DNA from: Deferribacteraceae bacterium UBA6799
GTDB taxonomy: Bacteria > Chrysiogenota > Deferribacteres > Deferribacterales > Geovibrionaceae
Length of the DNA: 41,305 nt
Assembly (NCBI GenBank): GCA_002452335.1
Contig: DKFJ01000004.1
Location: forward strand, 1-41,305
Direction of reading: 5' to 3'
Shown here: one piece after another, positions 17,541-24,721 of the stretch
How positions within the stretch are numbered: the first letter of the stretch is position 1
How the letters are laid out: each line of letters opens with the position of its first letter
The notes under the pieces: model-generated
What the model was told of the DNA's origin: nothing
Databases searched by the model: none
The model's input: only the letters and a program-made list of their open reading frames with translations
Translations under genes and position numbers: made by a program

Positions 17541-17945
17541 TCATGCATAAGTGTTTACATTTGATCCCAGACTGCCCAGAAGAGCCTCTTCAGTTGTCTG
17601 ACTGCTCATGGTGAGCTGATCCACTATCTGAGAGTTTGTGCTCTCTGTGTCTGTAGACGTGGACACTGTGGCGCTGTCCTCCTCCTCCTGATCCTCTTCA
17701 TAAGCCTCCAGCTCTGAAGCGCTGATCTCTCCGTCTCCGTCTGTGTCATACTGATCGAATTCGGATTTTGTGACTGTTGTCCCGCCGATACTGTAGCTGG
17801 ACAGAGTAACCGTGTCGGTAGATGAAGAAGTCGATGCCGCTTTTGACGAAGAGTCCTCTTCTGAACTGCCTGACTGCCCCTTGATACTCATGCTGCCGCT
17901 GGTAAGCGAACTGTATGAGACCGAATAGTTTGATGATACATTCAT
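17541..17945 (-). CDS. Small EF-hand calcium-binding protein
   Basis: Protein of 134 residues from the ATG at 17945, chosen because AAGGAGG lies six bases before it. An in-frame ATG 48 bases upstream has no such site and would overlap a palindrome. The N-terminal 60 residues are Ser/Thr-rich with no signal peptide. Residues 67-78 form one canonical EF-hand loop, D-T-D-G-D-G-E-I-S-A-S-E, with all calcium ligands present, followed by a highly acidic helix (E-E-D-Q-E-E-E-D). The C-terminal part is polar, with Ser/Thr/Gln. A single EF-hand suggests dimerisation or pairing with a partner. The lack of a signal peptide leaves open a cytoplasmic role or non-Sec export. It converges on the DUF389 gene. 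I do not recognise a named family. Confidence 0.82.
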   Translation of the reverse strand: MNVSSNYSVSYSSLTSGSMSIKGQSGSSEEDSSSKAASTSSSTDTVTLSSYSIGGTTVTKSEFDQYDTDGDGEISASELEAYEEDQEEEDSATVSTSTDTESTNSQIVDQLTMSSQTTEEALLGSLGSNVNTYA

Positions 17946-17977
17946 AACCGTCCTCCTTGTCGGATAGATTCTGTATG

Positions 17978-17994
17978 AGTATCGAATCGACACT
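17978..17994. promoter_or_regulatory. Palindrome upstream of the EF-hand gene
   Basis: AGTATCGA-A-TCGACACT: 8-base arms with one mismatch about a single central base, 33 bases before the EF-hand start codon. It could be an operator. No regulator gene is adjacent, so the protein that binds is unknown. Confidence 0.4.
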
Positions 17995-18095
17995 ATTATT
18001 CATGCCTTAACTTGGGCTAAATCTCTAAAAAAACAAGAAAATGTGTCGAAAATATGCAGAAAAGACAGCTAACTGACTGATAATCTCTTCCAATA

Positions 18096-18122
18096 TGTGT
18101 GGAGACATAAAGCCAACACATG
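18096..18122. repeat. Inverted repeat in the EF-hand / PA2779-like intergenic region
   Basis: ATGTGTGG (18096-18103) can pair with CCAACACAT (18114-18122) with one bulged A and a 10-base loop. No T run follows, so it is not an obvious terminator. The rest of the 299-base divergent gap (17946-18244) is AT-rich and shows no other gene. Near its right end are TTTCAG (18196-18201) and TATAAT (18218-18223) with a 16-base spacer, a weak promoter candidate for the next gene. Confidence 0.35.
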
Positions 18123-18244
18123 CGAACCTTGTATTCACCATCATAAGCACATAATTATTACACAAGTTATTTTTAACATTATTTCCAGTAGCGGGTTTCA
18201 GCGCCTGAGAATATAATTATAATATTATTTTCAAGGAGACATCT

Positions 18245-18658
18245 ATGAGACAAATGAGAATGACATCTCCCGTTATCAGCCTGCTACTGATAATGGCAAT
18301 GCTCTTCATCACAGGCCCGGCAAATCTGGCTCACGCCAAAATGATCGGCACACAGTCCATGGTTCAGTCAGCTCAGGCTGAAAACGCCAGAGCGGACATC
18401 ACCGCCTTTCTATCCAGAGAGGATGTTAAGACCCAGCTCGTTGACATGGGCATCGCCCCTGACGAAGCCATGAGCAGAGCGCAGAACATGTCTGACGCAG
18501 AGGCGGTCGCCTTCGCTGATGATCTGAAAAACGCTCCCGCAGGCGGAAGCGGGCTTGGCGTGGTGGTCGGAGCGGCAGTGCTTGTGTTCCTCGTGCTTCT
18601 GGCAACAGATATACTTGGATTCACCAAGGTGTTCCCGTTTACAAAATCAGTAAAATAA
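18245..18658 (+). CDS. PA2779-family small exported membrane protein
   Basis: Protein of 137 residues. It has a signal peptide (1-32, ending A-H-A-K) and a short helical exported part with F-L-S-R-E-D-V. A single membrane helix at about 103-121 is followed by the tail T-D-I-L-G-F-T-K-V-F-P-F, which I recognise as the conserved end of the PA2779 family. The function of this family is not known. AAGGAG precedes the ATG. Its TAA shares one base with the ATG of the next gene, so the two are translated together, and the same pairing (PA2778-PA2779) is known in Pseudomonas. The small protein is likely the partner or substrate of the neighbouring protease-like lipoprotein, which is inference. Confidence 0.85.
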   Translation: MRQMRMTSPVISLLLIMAMLFITGPANLAHAKMIGTQSMVQSAQAENARADITAFLSREDVKTQLVDMGIAPDEAMSRAQNMSDAEAVAFADDLKNAPAGGSGLGVVVGAAVLVFLVLLATDILGFTKVFPFTKSVK

Positions 18659-19569
18659 TGCCTTTCAGACATCTCGCTTTCATAGCTCTCGCTCTTTTCA
18701 TGGCGGGATGCACGGCAAAAACTTCAGTAAGATGGGACAGGGCGGTTCAGGACATTCCTGAGATAGCCCTGTCCGTTCCTTTTCAGCCCCAGACAGAATA
18801 TAACTGCGGTCCGGCTTCGCTGGCGATGGCTCTTCAGGACAAGGGCGTGCCGGTGGATCAGAAAGACCTGATACCCGTCGTCTACACCCCTTCCAAAAAA
18901 GGCACTTTTCAGCCCGACATGCTTCAGGGCGCCAGAAGGTACGGCAAAATACCCTATACCGTCACATCGCCCGACGAACTGGTCAGCCAGCTGACAGAAG
19001 ACAGACCTGTGGTTGTCTTTCTGAACCTGGGACTATCGTGGCATCCTGTCTGGCACTACGCTGTGGTGACAGGCATCAGCAGACGGCACGGCACAGTATA
19101 TCTGCACTCAGGACTCACAGAGAACGAACCCTTCACAGAGGCGACATTCGACCATGTGTGGGCCAGAGCGGGCTATTGGGGATTCGTTCTGCTGGATCCG
19201 GGAGAGATACCGTCCGGCGCAGACAGTCTGAGACTGCTGGACTCCGCCGCCGCTTATGAAAACGGCAGACACCGGGCAGACGCTCTTAAAACCTATGAGG
19301 CGGCATATGAAAGGTGGCAGAAAGACAGGACTGTTATGTTCGCCTACGGAAATTCGCTCTATCTTAATGACAGAAAAGACGAATCCGCTGAAATATTTTA
19401 TAAGCTGACAGGAGAATATCCTCAGGAGGCTGACGCATGGAATAATCTGGCGCAGATCCTCAGCGAAACAGGCAGAAAAGAGGAGGCAGTAAAAGCCGCT
19501 GAAAAAGCCATGGAACTGGGCGGAAAAAACATAGAAACCTACAGACAGACCCTTTCGGAAGTCAAATAA
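18658..19569 (+). CDS. PA2778-family C39-like cysteine peptidase lipoprotein with TPR repeats
   Basis: Protein of 303 residues. A lipobox F-M-A-G-C puts the lipidated Cys at 18. Residues about 40-180 are a C39-type papain-like domain with the nucleophile Cys50 in Y-N-C-G-P-A-S-L-A-M and His133 in W-H-Y-A-V-V-T-G. Where C39 enzymes usually have the third residue Asp (N-D-P), this sequence has H-S-G, so the triad is changed or completed elsewhere. Residues about 190-300 form about three tetratricopeptide repeats (W-N-N-L-A-Q-I-L-S-E-T-G-R-K-E-E-A). There is no ABC transporter domain, so it is not a bacteriocin-processing exporter. It sits one base behind the PA2779-like gene. It probably acts in the periplasm or under the outer membrane on a neighbouring small protein. 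Confidence 0.88.
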   Translation: MPFRHLAFIALALFMAGCTAKTSVRWDRAVQDIPEIALSVPFQPQTEYNCGPASLAMALQDKGVPVDQKDLIPVVYTPSKKGTFQPDMLQGARRYGKIPYTVTSPDELVSQLTEDRPVVVFLNLGLSWHPVWHYAVVTGISRRHGTVYLHSGLTENEPFTEATFDHVWARAGYWGFVLLDPGEIPSGADSLRLLDSAAAYENGRHRADALKTYEAAYERWQKDRTVMFAYGNSLYLNDRKDESAEIFYKLTGEYPQEADAWNNLAQILSETGRKEEAVKAAEKAMELGGKNIETYRQTLSEVK

Positions 19570-19633
19570 TCCTAAACACCTTGATTTTCTTTTCCTTTAA
19601 TATAGTATATTGCTAAACGATATCGGAGAGAGC

Positions 19634-20560
19634 ATGAGAACAGTATTCATGGGTACGCCGGAAATGGCTGTACCGACACTTAAAGCATTAGTGGAAAATA
19701 ATATAGAGGTTGCTCTGGTGATAACCCAGACCGACAAGCCCAAAGGCAGAGGAAACCAGATGCAGGCGCCCCCCGTGAAAGAATACGCGGAAGCGCAGGG
19801 CATAGAGGTTCTTCAGCCTAAGAGTCTTAAGAATAATGAAGAGATCCTGGAAAAGCTGAAAAGCGCCGCTCCGGATTTTCTCGTGGTGGCGGCATACGGA
19901 AAGATACTGCCTCAGGCGGTGCTGGACGTGCCGAAATACGCCCCGATAAACGTACACTTCTCTCTGCTGCCTAAATACAGAGGCGCCGCTCCCGTTAACT
20001 GGGCAGTGATAAACGGAGAGAAAGAGACAGGCGTTGCCACCATGCTGATGGACGCCGGACTCGATACCGGAGACATTCTGCTGCTGGAAAAGACAGAGAT
20101 AGGCAAAAAAGACGCCGTGATGATAGCCGAAGAGCTGTCCGTAACCGGCGCAAACCTGCTGATAAAAACACTTAAAGAGTTTGACAGTATAAAACCCATA
20201 AAACAGAACGACGCAGATATGACCTATGCCCCCATGATGAAGAAGGAGGACGGTCAGATAAACTGGACGGAGAAGTCCGCCGCCGAGATAGAGTGCATGA
20301 TAAGGGGATTCGTCCCATGGCCTGTTGCCCACACCTATCTGGACGGCAAAATGTTCAAACTCTTCGCAGCTGATGTCGTTCCCTGTGATAAGAATATAGA
20401 ACCGGGAACAATTTTTGACGTTACAAAAAAAACGTTCAGCGTGAAATGTAAAACGGACGCTCTGGTGATCACGGAGCTTCAGCCGGAAGGAAAAAAACGC
20501 ATGCCCTCAGCCAGTTTTCTGGCAGGAGCCAAACTGACTGGTAATGAAAAATTTGAATAG
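19634..20560 (+). CDS. fmt: Methionyl-tRNA formyltransferase
   Basis: Protein of 308 residues; E. coli Fmt has 315. It formylates initiator Met-tRNA using 10-formyltetrahydrofolate. The N-terminal formyltransferase domain has M-G-T-P-E at the start, the catalytic region N-V-H-F-S-L-L-P-K-Y-R-G-A-A-P, and D-A-G-L-D-T-G-D-I with the catalytic Asp. The smaller C-terminal tRNA-binding domain begins at about 205. I chose the ATG at 634 of this kilobase because GGAGAG precedes it; an in-frame ATG 24 bases earlier has no ribosome binding site. The peptide deformylase gene that often precedes fmt is absent here. The last 17 bases overlap the DUF116 gene, starting a run of coupled genes. Confidence 0.96.
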   Translation: MRTVFMGTPEMAVPTLKALVENNIEVALVITQTDKPKGRGNQMQAPPVKEYAEAQGIEVLQPKSLKNNEEILEKLKSAAPDFLVVAAYGKILPQAVLDVPKYAPINVHFSLLPKYRGAAPVNWAVINGEKETGVATMLMDAGLDTGDILLLEKTEIGKKDAVMIAEELSVTGANLLIKTLKEFDSIKPIKQNDADMTYAPMMKKEDGQINWTEKSAAEIECMIRGFVPWPVAHTYLDGKMFKLFAADVVPCDKNIEPGTIFDVTKKTFSVKCKTDALVITELQPEGKKRMPSASFLAGAKLTGNEKFE

Positions 20561-21326
20561 ATTTATGTCAAAGGACAGAGCCATCTTCATGGCGCTGTTT
20601 TTCATGTGTGCCAGTATCATATTCGGCGCCGGGCTTGTTATATGGTATCTGATGATGGTGGGAGCGAACTACGTCTCTTCCATCGTGTCCTACGCCGTCA
20701 CAGCCATATTCATCGTCTTCGCCTCTTCGGTCACGCTTTTCAGCGTGCTGTTCGCCTATACCGCCCTGACGGGAAAGGACATGAGATCCGTGAAGGGATT
20801 CCGCAGGGTATCCACCCGCCTGACACTTCCGTTCATGCTCAGAGCGTCAAAATATGTGGGCGTGGACAAGGACAGACTCATCAGAGCCTTCGTAAACATA
20901 AACAACGACATGGTGAGAAGCCTGCTCAGAAACAGATCCCCTAAAAAGATGCTTATTCTGCTTCCGCACTGCATTCAGCTCGATTCCTGTGAACTAAAGC
21001 TGACAAAAGACATCTCTAAATGTACAGGATGCGGAAGATGCGATATAAAAAATCTTGTGAACATCGCCGTCAGATATAATATATCAATTAATATCGCCAC
21101 AGGCGGCACTATCGCCCGAAAGATAGTGAAAGAGACCCGTCCCGATCTTATCCTGGCTGTTGCCTGCGAGAGAGACCTCATCAGCGGCATACAGGACACA
21201 TATCCGCTCCCCGTGCTGGGATTCTGCAACAGCAGACCCAACGGAGAGTGCTGCAGCACCCGGATAGATACGGACATAATAGAGAATGAAATAAAAAATA
21301 TATATAATTTCAAGGAGGCAGTATGA
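20544..21326 (+). CDS. DUF116 membrane protein with a cysteine cluster
   Basis: Protein of 260 residues. Two or three membrane helices occupy about 12-75, and the rest is a soluble domain recognised as DUF116. It contains nine Cys in the soluble part: 143, 149, the C-x2-C-x2-C group 160/163/166, then 208, 228, 236 and 237. This arrangement could bind an iron-sulfur cluster or zinc, but no function is established for the family. The start overlaps fmt by 17 bases with only a weak ribosome binding site, so translation is probably coupled. Its stop overlaps the htpX start as ATGA. DUF116 genes next to fmt and rsmB are common in Geobacter-like and Deferribacteres-like genomes, from memory. Confidence 0.85.
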   Translation: MKNLNRFMSKDRAIFMALFFMCASIIFGAGLVIWYLMMVGANYVSSIVSYAVTAIFIVFASSVTLFSVLFAYTALTGKDMRSVKGFRRVSTRLTLPFMLRASKYVGVDKDRLIRAFVNINNDMVRSLLRNRSPKKMLILLPHCIQLDSCELKLTKDISKCTGCGRCDIKNLVNIAVRYNISINIATGGTIARKIVKETRPDLILAVACERDLISGIQDTYPLPVLGFCNSRPNGECCSTRIDTDIIENEIKNIYNFKEAV

Positions 21327-22186
21327 ACACTCTGAAGACAGTTCTGCTCATGACATTGCTTATGGCTTTCTTCGTCTTCGTGGGAGGGCTCATCGGCGGA
21401 CAGAGAGGGATGTACATAGCGTTTACTATAGCGTTTCTGATGAACATCTTCTCCTACTGGTTCAGCGACAAAATGGTTCTGGCGATGTACAGAGCCAAAG
21501 AAGTGACAGAGGCGGAATATCCCGCTCTCTACAGGATCGTAAGAAATCTGGCAAACAAGGGCGGACTGCCCATGCCTAAAGTATATGTGATGCAGAGCGG
21601 CACACCCAACGCCTTTGCCACAGGACGCAACCCCAGCCACGCGGCAGTGGCGGTGACCACAGCCATCATGGGCATGCTGACGGAAGACGAGCTGGAGGGC
21701 GTTATAGCCCACGAGCTGAGCCACATCGGCGGACGTGATATCCTGATAGGCACTGTCGCCGCAACAATAGCCGGCGCTGTTATGATGCTGGCGGATATGG
21801 CACGCTGGGCGGCAATTTTCGGCGGCGGACACAGAGACGATGAAGAAAACGGAAGCCCCCTGGGCATGGTAGCCATGATAGTGGTGTCCATCTTCGCTCC
21901 CATAGCGGCGATGCTTATCCAGATGGCGATATCCCGCTCCAGAGAATACAGAGCGGACGAAGAGGGCGCGCGTCTCTGCGGAAAACCCCTGTCGCTGGCA
22001 TCAGCTCTGGACAAAATATCCAACGGCGTGGCATATCATCCTATGGATGACGCAAAACCCGCCACAGCCCATATGTTCATCATGAACCCCTTCTCAGCGA
22101 GGGGAGCGATGAACCTGTTCTCCACACACCCTCCGGTGGAGGAGCGCATTAAAAGACTGAGAGAGATAGCCAGAGGCGCCCGTTAA
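21323..22186 (+). CDS. htpX: Zinc metalloprotease HtpX
   Basis: Protein of 287 residues, close to the 280-295 typical of HtpX (M48B). It is a membrane-bound endopeptidase that degrades misfolded inner-membrane proteins. Two N-terminal membrane helices (about 7-25 and 30-47) precede the zinc motif H-E-L-S-H (His130, Glu131, His134). Two more helices follow, then the third ligand Glu in S-R-S-R-E-Y-R-A-D-E-E-G-A. The end T-H-P-P-V-E-E-R-I-K-R-L is typical. It overlaps DUF116 by ATGA and shares one base with rsmB. No heat-shock promoter is visible, so it appears to be expressed with its neighbours. AAGGAGG before the ATG is a strong ribosome binding site. Confidence 0.96.
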   Translation: MNTLKTVLLMTLLMAFFVFVGGLIGGQRGMYIAFTIAFLMNIFSYWFSDKMVLAMYRAKEVTEAEYPALYRIVRNLANKGGLPMPKVYVMQSGTPNAFATGRNPSHAAVAVTTAIMGMLTEDELEGVIAHELSHIGGRDILIGTVAATIAGAVMMLADMARWAAIFGGGHRDDEENGSPLGMVAMIVVSIFAPIAAMLIQMAISRSREYRADEEGARLCGKPLSLASALDKISNGVAYHPMDDAKPATAHMFIMNPFSARGAMNLFSTHPPVEERIKRLREIARGAR

Positions 22187-23319
22187 TGGCGGATAAATAC
22201 CGGTTCCGACTGTTTGATATCCTGAAATCCTACTATCAGGGCATCCTGAAAGAGGATTATTTTCTGGATTCAGCGGAACAGCGCCTTTACAGAAAGATAT
22301 ATTTCGAAACATTCAGACATCTGGGGTTCATAGAGAAGGCTCTGGGCACTCTGTATAAAACCGCGCCGGACGCGGATGCCAGAGCCGCTCTGGCCCTGGG
22401 CGCATGCCAGATACTCTTCATGAACGACATACCCGAGTATGCCGCCGTGAACGAAAGCGTGTCTCTGGTGGACAAGAGCAAACGGAGCTTTGTTAATGCC
22501 GTTCTCAGAAACCTCGCCAGAAAAAAAGACGAACTGATGGCCGGATACAATATCCGCAAGGATTTTCCTGACTGGTTCATAGACAGATGGGAAAAATCAC
22601 TTGGTTCCGAGCTGGATGATTTTCTCAATGATCTCAATAAGAAACCTTCTTTTTACAGTGTCAGCAGAGATACCATGCAGATATCTAAAGTGCGGGATGA
22701 ATCGGACGGGTATATAATGGATTACGCGTCCTACTCGGTAGCCAGACTGGCGGGGGATATATCTCCCATGTCAGTGCTGGACTGCTGCGCCGCTCCCGGC
22801 GGAAAAACTTTTGTGCTCTCCGGAACTTATCCTGATGCCAGAGTTTTTGCCGTGGAAAAAAACAAAAGACGCTATGAACAGCTGAAAGAGAATACGGCTC
22901 ACCTGAAGAATGTCGACTGCGTGTGCGCCGACATACTGGAGCTGGACACTGAGGCAGAGTTTGATCTCGTCCTGCTGGACGCGCCCTGCACCGCTCTGGG
23001 GACTATAAAAAGACACCCGGAAGTGCGCTGGCTCAGAAAACAGAGGGACATTAAAGAATGCTCGAAAAGACAGAAAGAGATGCTGGACAAGGCAGCCGGA
23101 TTCACGGGAAAGAACAGCACACTGATATATTCTGTCTGCTCGCTGGAGCCGGAGGAGACCACAGAGGTGATAGAGAACTTCTTGACGAACCACGACACAT
23201 TCTCTATAGTTTCTCCACAATGTGACGAAATATTTATAAATAACGATTTTTTCGTTTCTCTACCATACAAAACAGACGCTGACGGATTTTTCGCCTGTGT
23301 TCTGAAAAACAACAGATAG
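22186..23319 (+). CDS. rsmB: 16S rRNA (cytosine-967-C5)-methyltransferase
   Basis: Protein of 377 residues, shorter than the roughly 430 of E. coli RsmB but with both domains. The N-terminal NusB-like RNA-binding domain spans about 1-140 (A-L-G-A-C-Q-I-L-F). The Rossmann methyltransferase has motif I C-C-A-A-P-G-G-K-T, and the two catalytic cysteines are Cys268 in D-A-P-C-T-A-L-G and Cys318 in S-V-C-S-L-E-P-E-E. It methylates C967 of 16S rRNA. It starts on the last base of the htpX stop. The gene lies in the classical fmt-rsmB setting, here with DUF116 and htpX inserted between them. Confidence 0.93.
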   Translation: MADKYRFRLFDILKSYYQGILKEDYFLDSAEQRLYRKIYFETFRHLGFIEKALGTLYKTAPDADARAALALGACQILFMNDIPEYAAVNESVSLVDKSKRSFVNAVLRNLARKKDELMAGYNIRKDFPDWFIDRWEKSLGSELDDFLNDLNKKPSFYSVSRDTMQISKVRDESDGYIMDYASYSVARLAGDISPMSVLDCCAAPGGKTFVLSGTYPDARVFAVEKNKRRYEQLKENTAHLKNVDCVCADILELDTEAEFDLVLLDAPCTALGTIKRHPEVRWLRKQRDIKECSKRQKEMLDKAAGFTGKNSTLIYSVCSLEPEETTEVIENFLTNHDTFSIVSPQCDEIFINNDFFVSLPYKTDADGFFACVLKNNR

Positions 23320-23326
23320 GTGATTC

Positions 23327-24484
23327 TTGCTGGAATTTATAGTGCTGGGGCTGTCCGCCACGGCATCCACCGTTTCTATTTCCGCAACCCAGATTCTTCT
23401 GGCGCTGCTCATCATCATGTCGGCAGTGAAGCTGTATCAAACCAGAGATTTCTCATTATTTAAAAAGTCCTACTTCCTTTATTTCTTATTGATGGTGATG
23501 GCGGAATTCCTTTCGACAATATTCGGCACAGACATGACCAACTCTCTGAAAAGTTTTTTCAGCTTCTGGGTGTATTTTCACCTTTTTGCTGTCTATCTGC
23601 TGTATGACGGCAGAAACAGGGAAAAGATCTTTTTGTTTTTTTTCATAGGGATTCTCATGGATCTCGGATATGACGCCTATTACTTCGCCACTTCTGAAAC
23701 ATATGTCAGAGCCAACGGGTTTCTGTCCCACGCTCTCACATACGGCAACGAAATGGGAATAATGTTCATAGCGGCCTGCGGATTTCTGTTCTTCACCCCT
23801 CCCCCCGACAGGAAGATGAAGATACTCTTTGTGTTTTTCGCTCTGGCGGCTCTCACCGCTCTGATACTGTCAGACAGCAGAGGATCAATAATGGCCTCCA
23901 TGCTGACGCTATCCGCCATGATCATTTACCGGTTCAGGAGCAAAGGACTGATTACCGTGGCGGTTGGTCTGGCTGTCCTGTTCTCACTGATGTATTTCGA
24001 CAGCTCTCTGGGACAGAGGTTCAAACACATCGGCGCGGAAATCTCCGGCGGCAGCAACACCTCTGTCGGTACACGTCTGGTTCTCTGGGAAACCACAGCC
24101 AAAGCGATCATGGCAAAGCCTCTGTTCGGATACGGCAAAGGCAACTTCGAAGAGGTCATACGCCCCATGATAAACGTCCCGGTGATGAGCGTCGCCCACG
24201 CCCACAACTCATATCTCCAGTACACCTTCACTAACGGTTTTTTCGGGCTCATCGCCCTTTTTCTGTTTATCAGCGCCCTGTTCCGGCACATAGGCAGAGC
24301 CATATACGACAACCCGTACGCCAAGACGGCACTATTCGTGCTGATCGTTTACATGGCGGAGGGACTCACAGAAAACAACTTCACCGACTCTGAGGTTGTC
24401 ATGGCGGCCTTCTTTTCCATCGCTCTTTTGATCACCCCGCTGAGAGAACAGTGGTCCGGTCTGCTCGATAAAAAGAACAGCTAA
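23327..24484 (+). CDS. O-antigen ligase / polymerase-like membrane protein (Wzy_C family)
   Basis: Protein of 385 residues with about ten membrane helices. The central periplasmic loop carries the family signature: a conserved Arg region G-T-R-L-V-L-W, then G-Y-G-K-G-N-F, then H-A-H-N-S-Y-L-Q with His291. This matches O-antigen ligase (WaaL) and related polymerases that join undecaprenyl-linked glycan to lipid A-core or to protein. No ATG is available near the front. The reading frame begins at TTG 23327 with AGGTGA just before, which is close; a GTG at 23342 is the alternative. It follows rsmB by 7 bases. Ligase and polymerase cannot be separated by sequence alone. Confidence 0.82.
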   Translation: MLEFIVLGLSATASTVSISATQILLALLIIMSAVKLYQTRDFSLFKKSYFLYFLLMVMAEFLSTIFGTDMTNSLKSFFSFWVYFHLFAVYLLYDGRNREKIFLFFFIGILMDLGYDAYYFATSETYVRANGFLSHALTYGNEMGIMFIAACGFLFFTPPPDRKMKILFVFFALAALTALILSDSRGSIMASMLTLSAMIIYRFRSKGLITVAVGLAVLFSLMYFDSSLGQRFKHIGAEISGGSNTSVGTRLVLWETTAKAIMAKPLFGYGKGNFEEVIRPMINVPVMSVAHAHNSYLQYTFTNGFFGLIALFLFISALFRHIGRAIYDNPYAKTALFVLIVYMAEGLTENNFTDSEVVMAAFFSIALLITPLREQWSGLLDKKNS

Positions 24485-24506
24485 AACTGCCGCCCTAATA
24501 AAACTC

Positions 24507-24533
24507 TTTACAAAACACCTTTTTATATATATT
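24507..24533 (+). promoter_or_regulatory. Probable promoter of the methionine operon
   Basis: TTTACA (24507-24512) is followed by overlapping -10 candidates: TATATT (24528-24533, 15-base spacer) and TATTGT (24530-24535, 17-base spacer). Transcription would begin at about 24540, directly before the riboswitch P1 strand, which supports the call. Confidence 0.5.
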
Positions 24534-24540
24534 GTGACAG

Positions 24541-24650
24541 AACTTATCCAGAGTAGCGGAGGGACAAGGCCCGATGATGCTACAGCAGCCGGTCGGACTT
24601 AATCGTCCGATGACTGGTGCTAATTCCTGCCCGGAGCGGAAAGATAAGCT
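24541..24650 (+). promoter_or_regulatory. SAM-I (S-box) riboswitch
   Basis: This is the classic S-box aptamer. P1 pairs CTTATC (24543-24548) with GATAAG (24643-24648). P2 pairs GTAGC (24553-24557) with GCTAC (24579-24583) and encloses the conserved GGAGGGAC (24558-24565) and GGCCCGATGA (24568-24577). P3 pairs GTCGGAC (24592-24598) with GTCCGAT (24605-24611). The conserved junction GGTGCTAATTCCTGC is at 24616-24630. It binds S-adenosylmethionine. With ligand bound, the terminator at 24670 should form and shut off metY-metX, closing a feedback loop on methionine synthesis. Confidence 0.96.
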
Positions 24651-24669
24651 ATATGTTATGTACATAACT

Positions 24670-24704
24670 GCCTCTTTCCATCTTAAGGAATAGAGGCTTT
24701 TTTT
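24670..24704 (+). terminator. Riboswitch expression-platform terminator
   Basis: A stem GCCTCTTTCC (24670-24679) pairs with GGAA-T-AGAGGC (24687-24697, one bulged T), with loop ATCTTAA and then seven T (24698-24704). It lies between the aptamer and GGAGG (24711-24715) of metY. It is the off state of the SAM-I switch. Confidence 0.9.
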
Positions 24705-24721
24705 ATACGCGGAGGAACCAA

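Noticed and set aside
18658..19569. Bacteriocin-processing ABC exporter or lantibiotic system
   Set aside because: The C39-like domain is on a lipoprotein with TPR repeats. There is no ABC transporter, and the small neighbour has a Sec signal peptide instead of a double-glycine leader.
20975..21832. A 285-codon open frame on the minus strand
   Set aside because: It is antisense to DUF116 and htpX. The many His/Cys residues are the complement of common codons in those genes.
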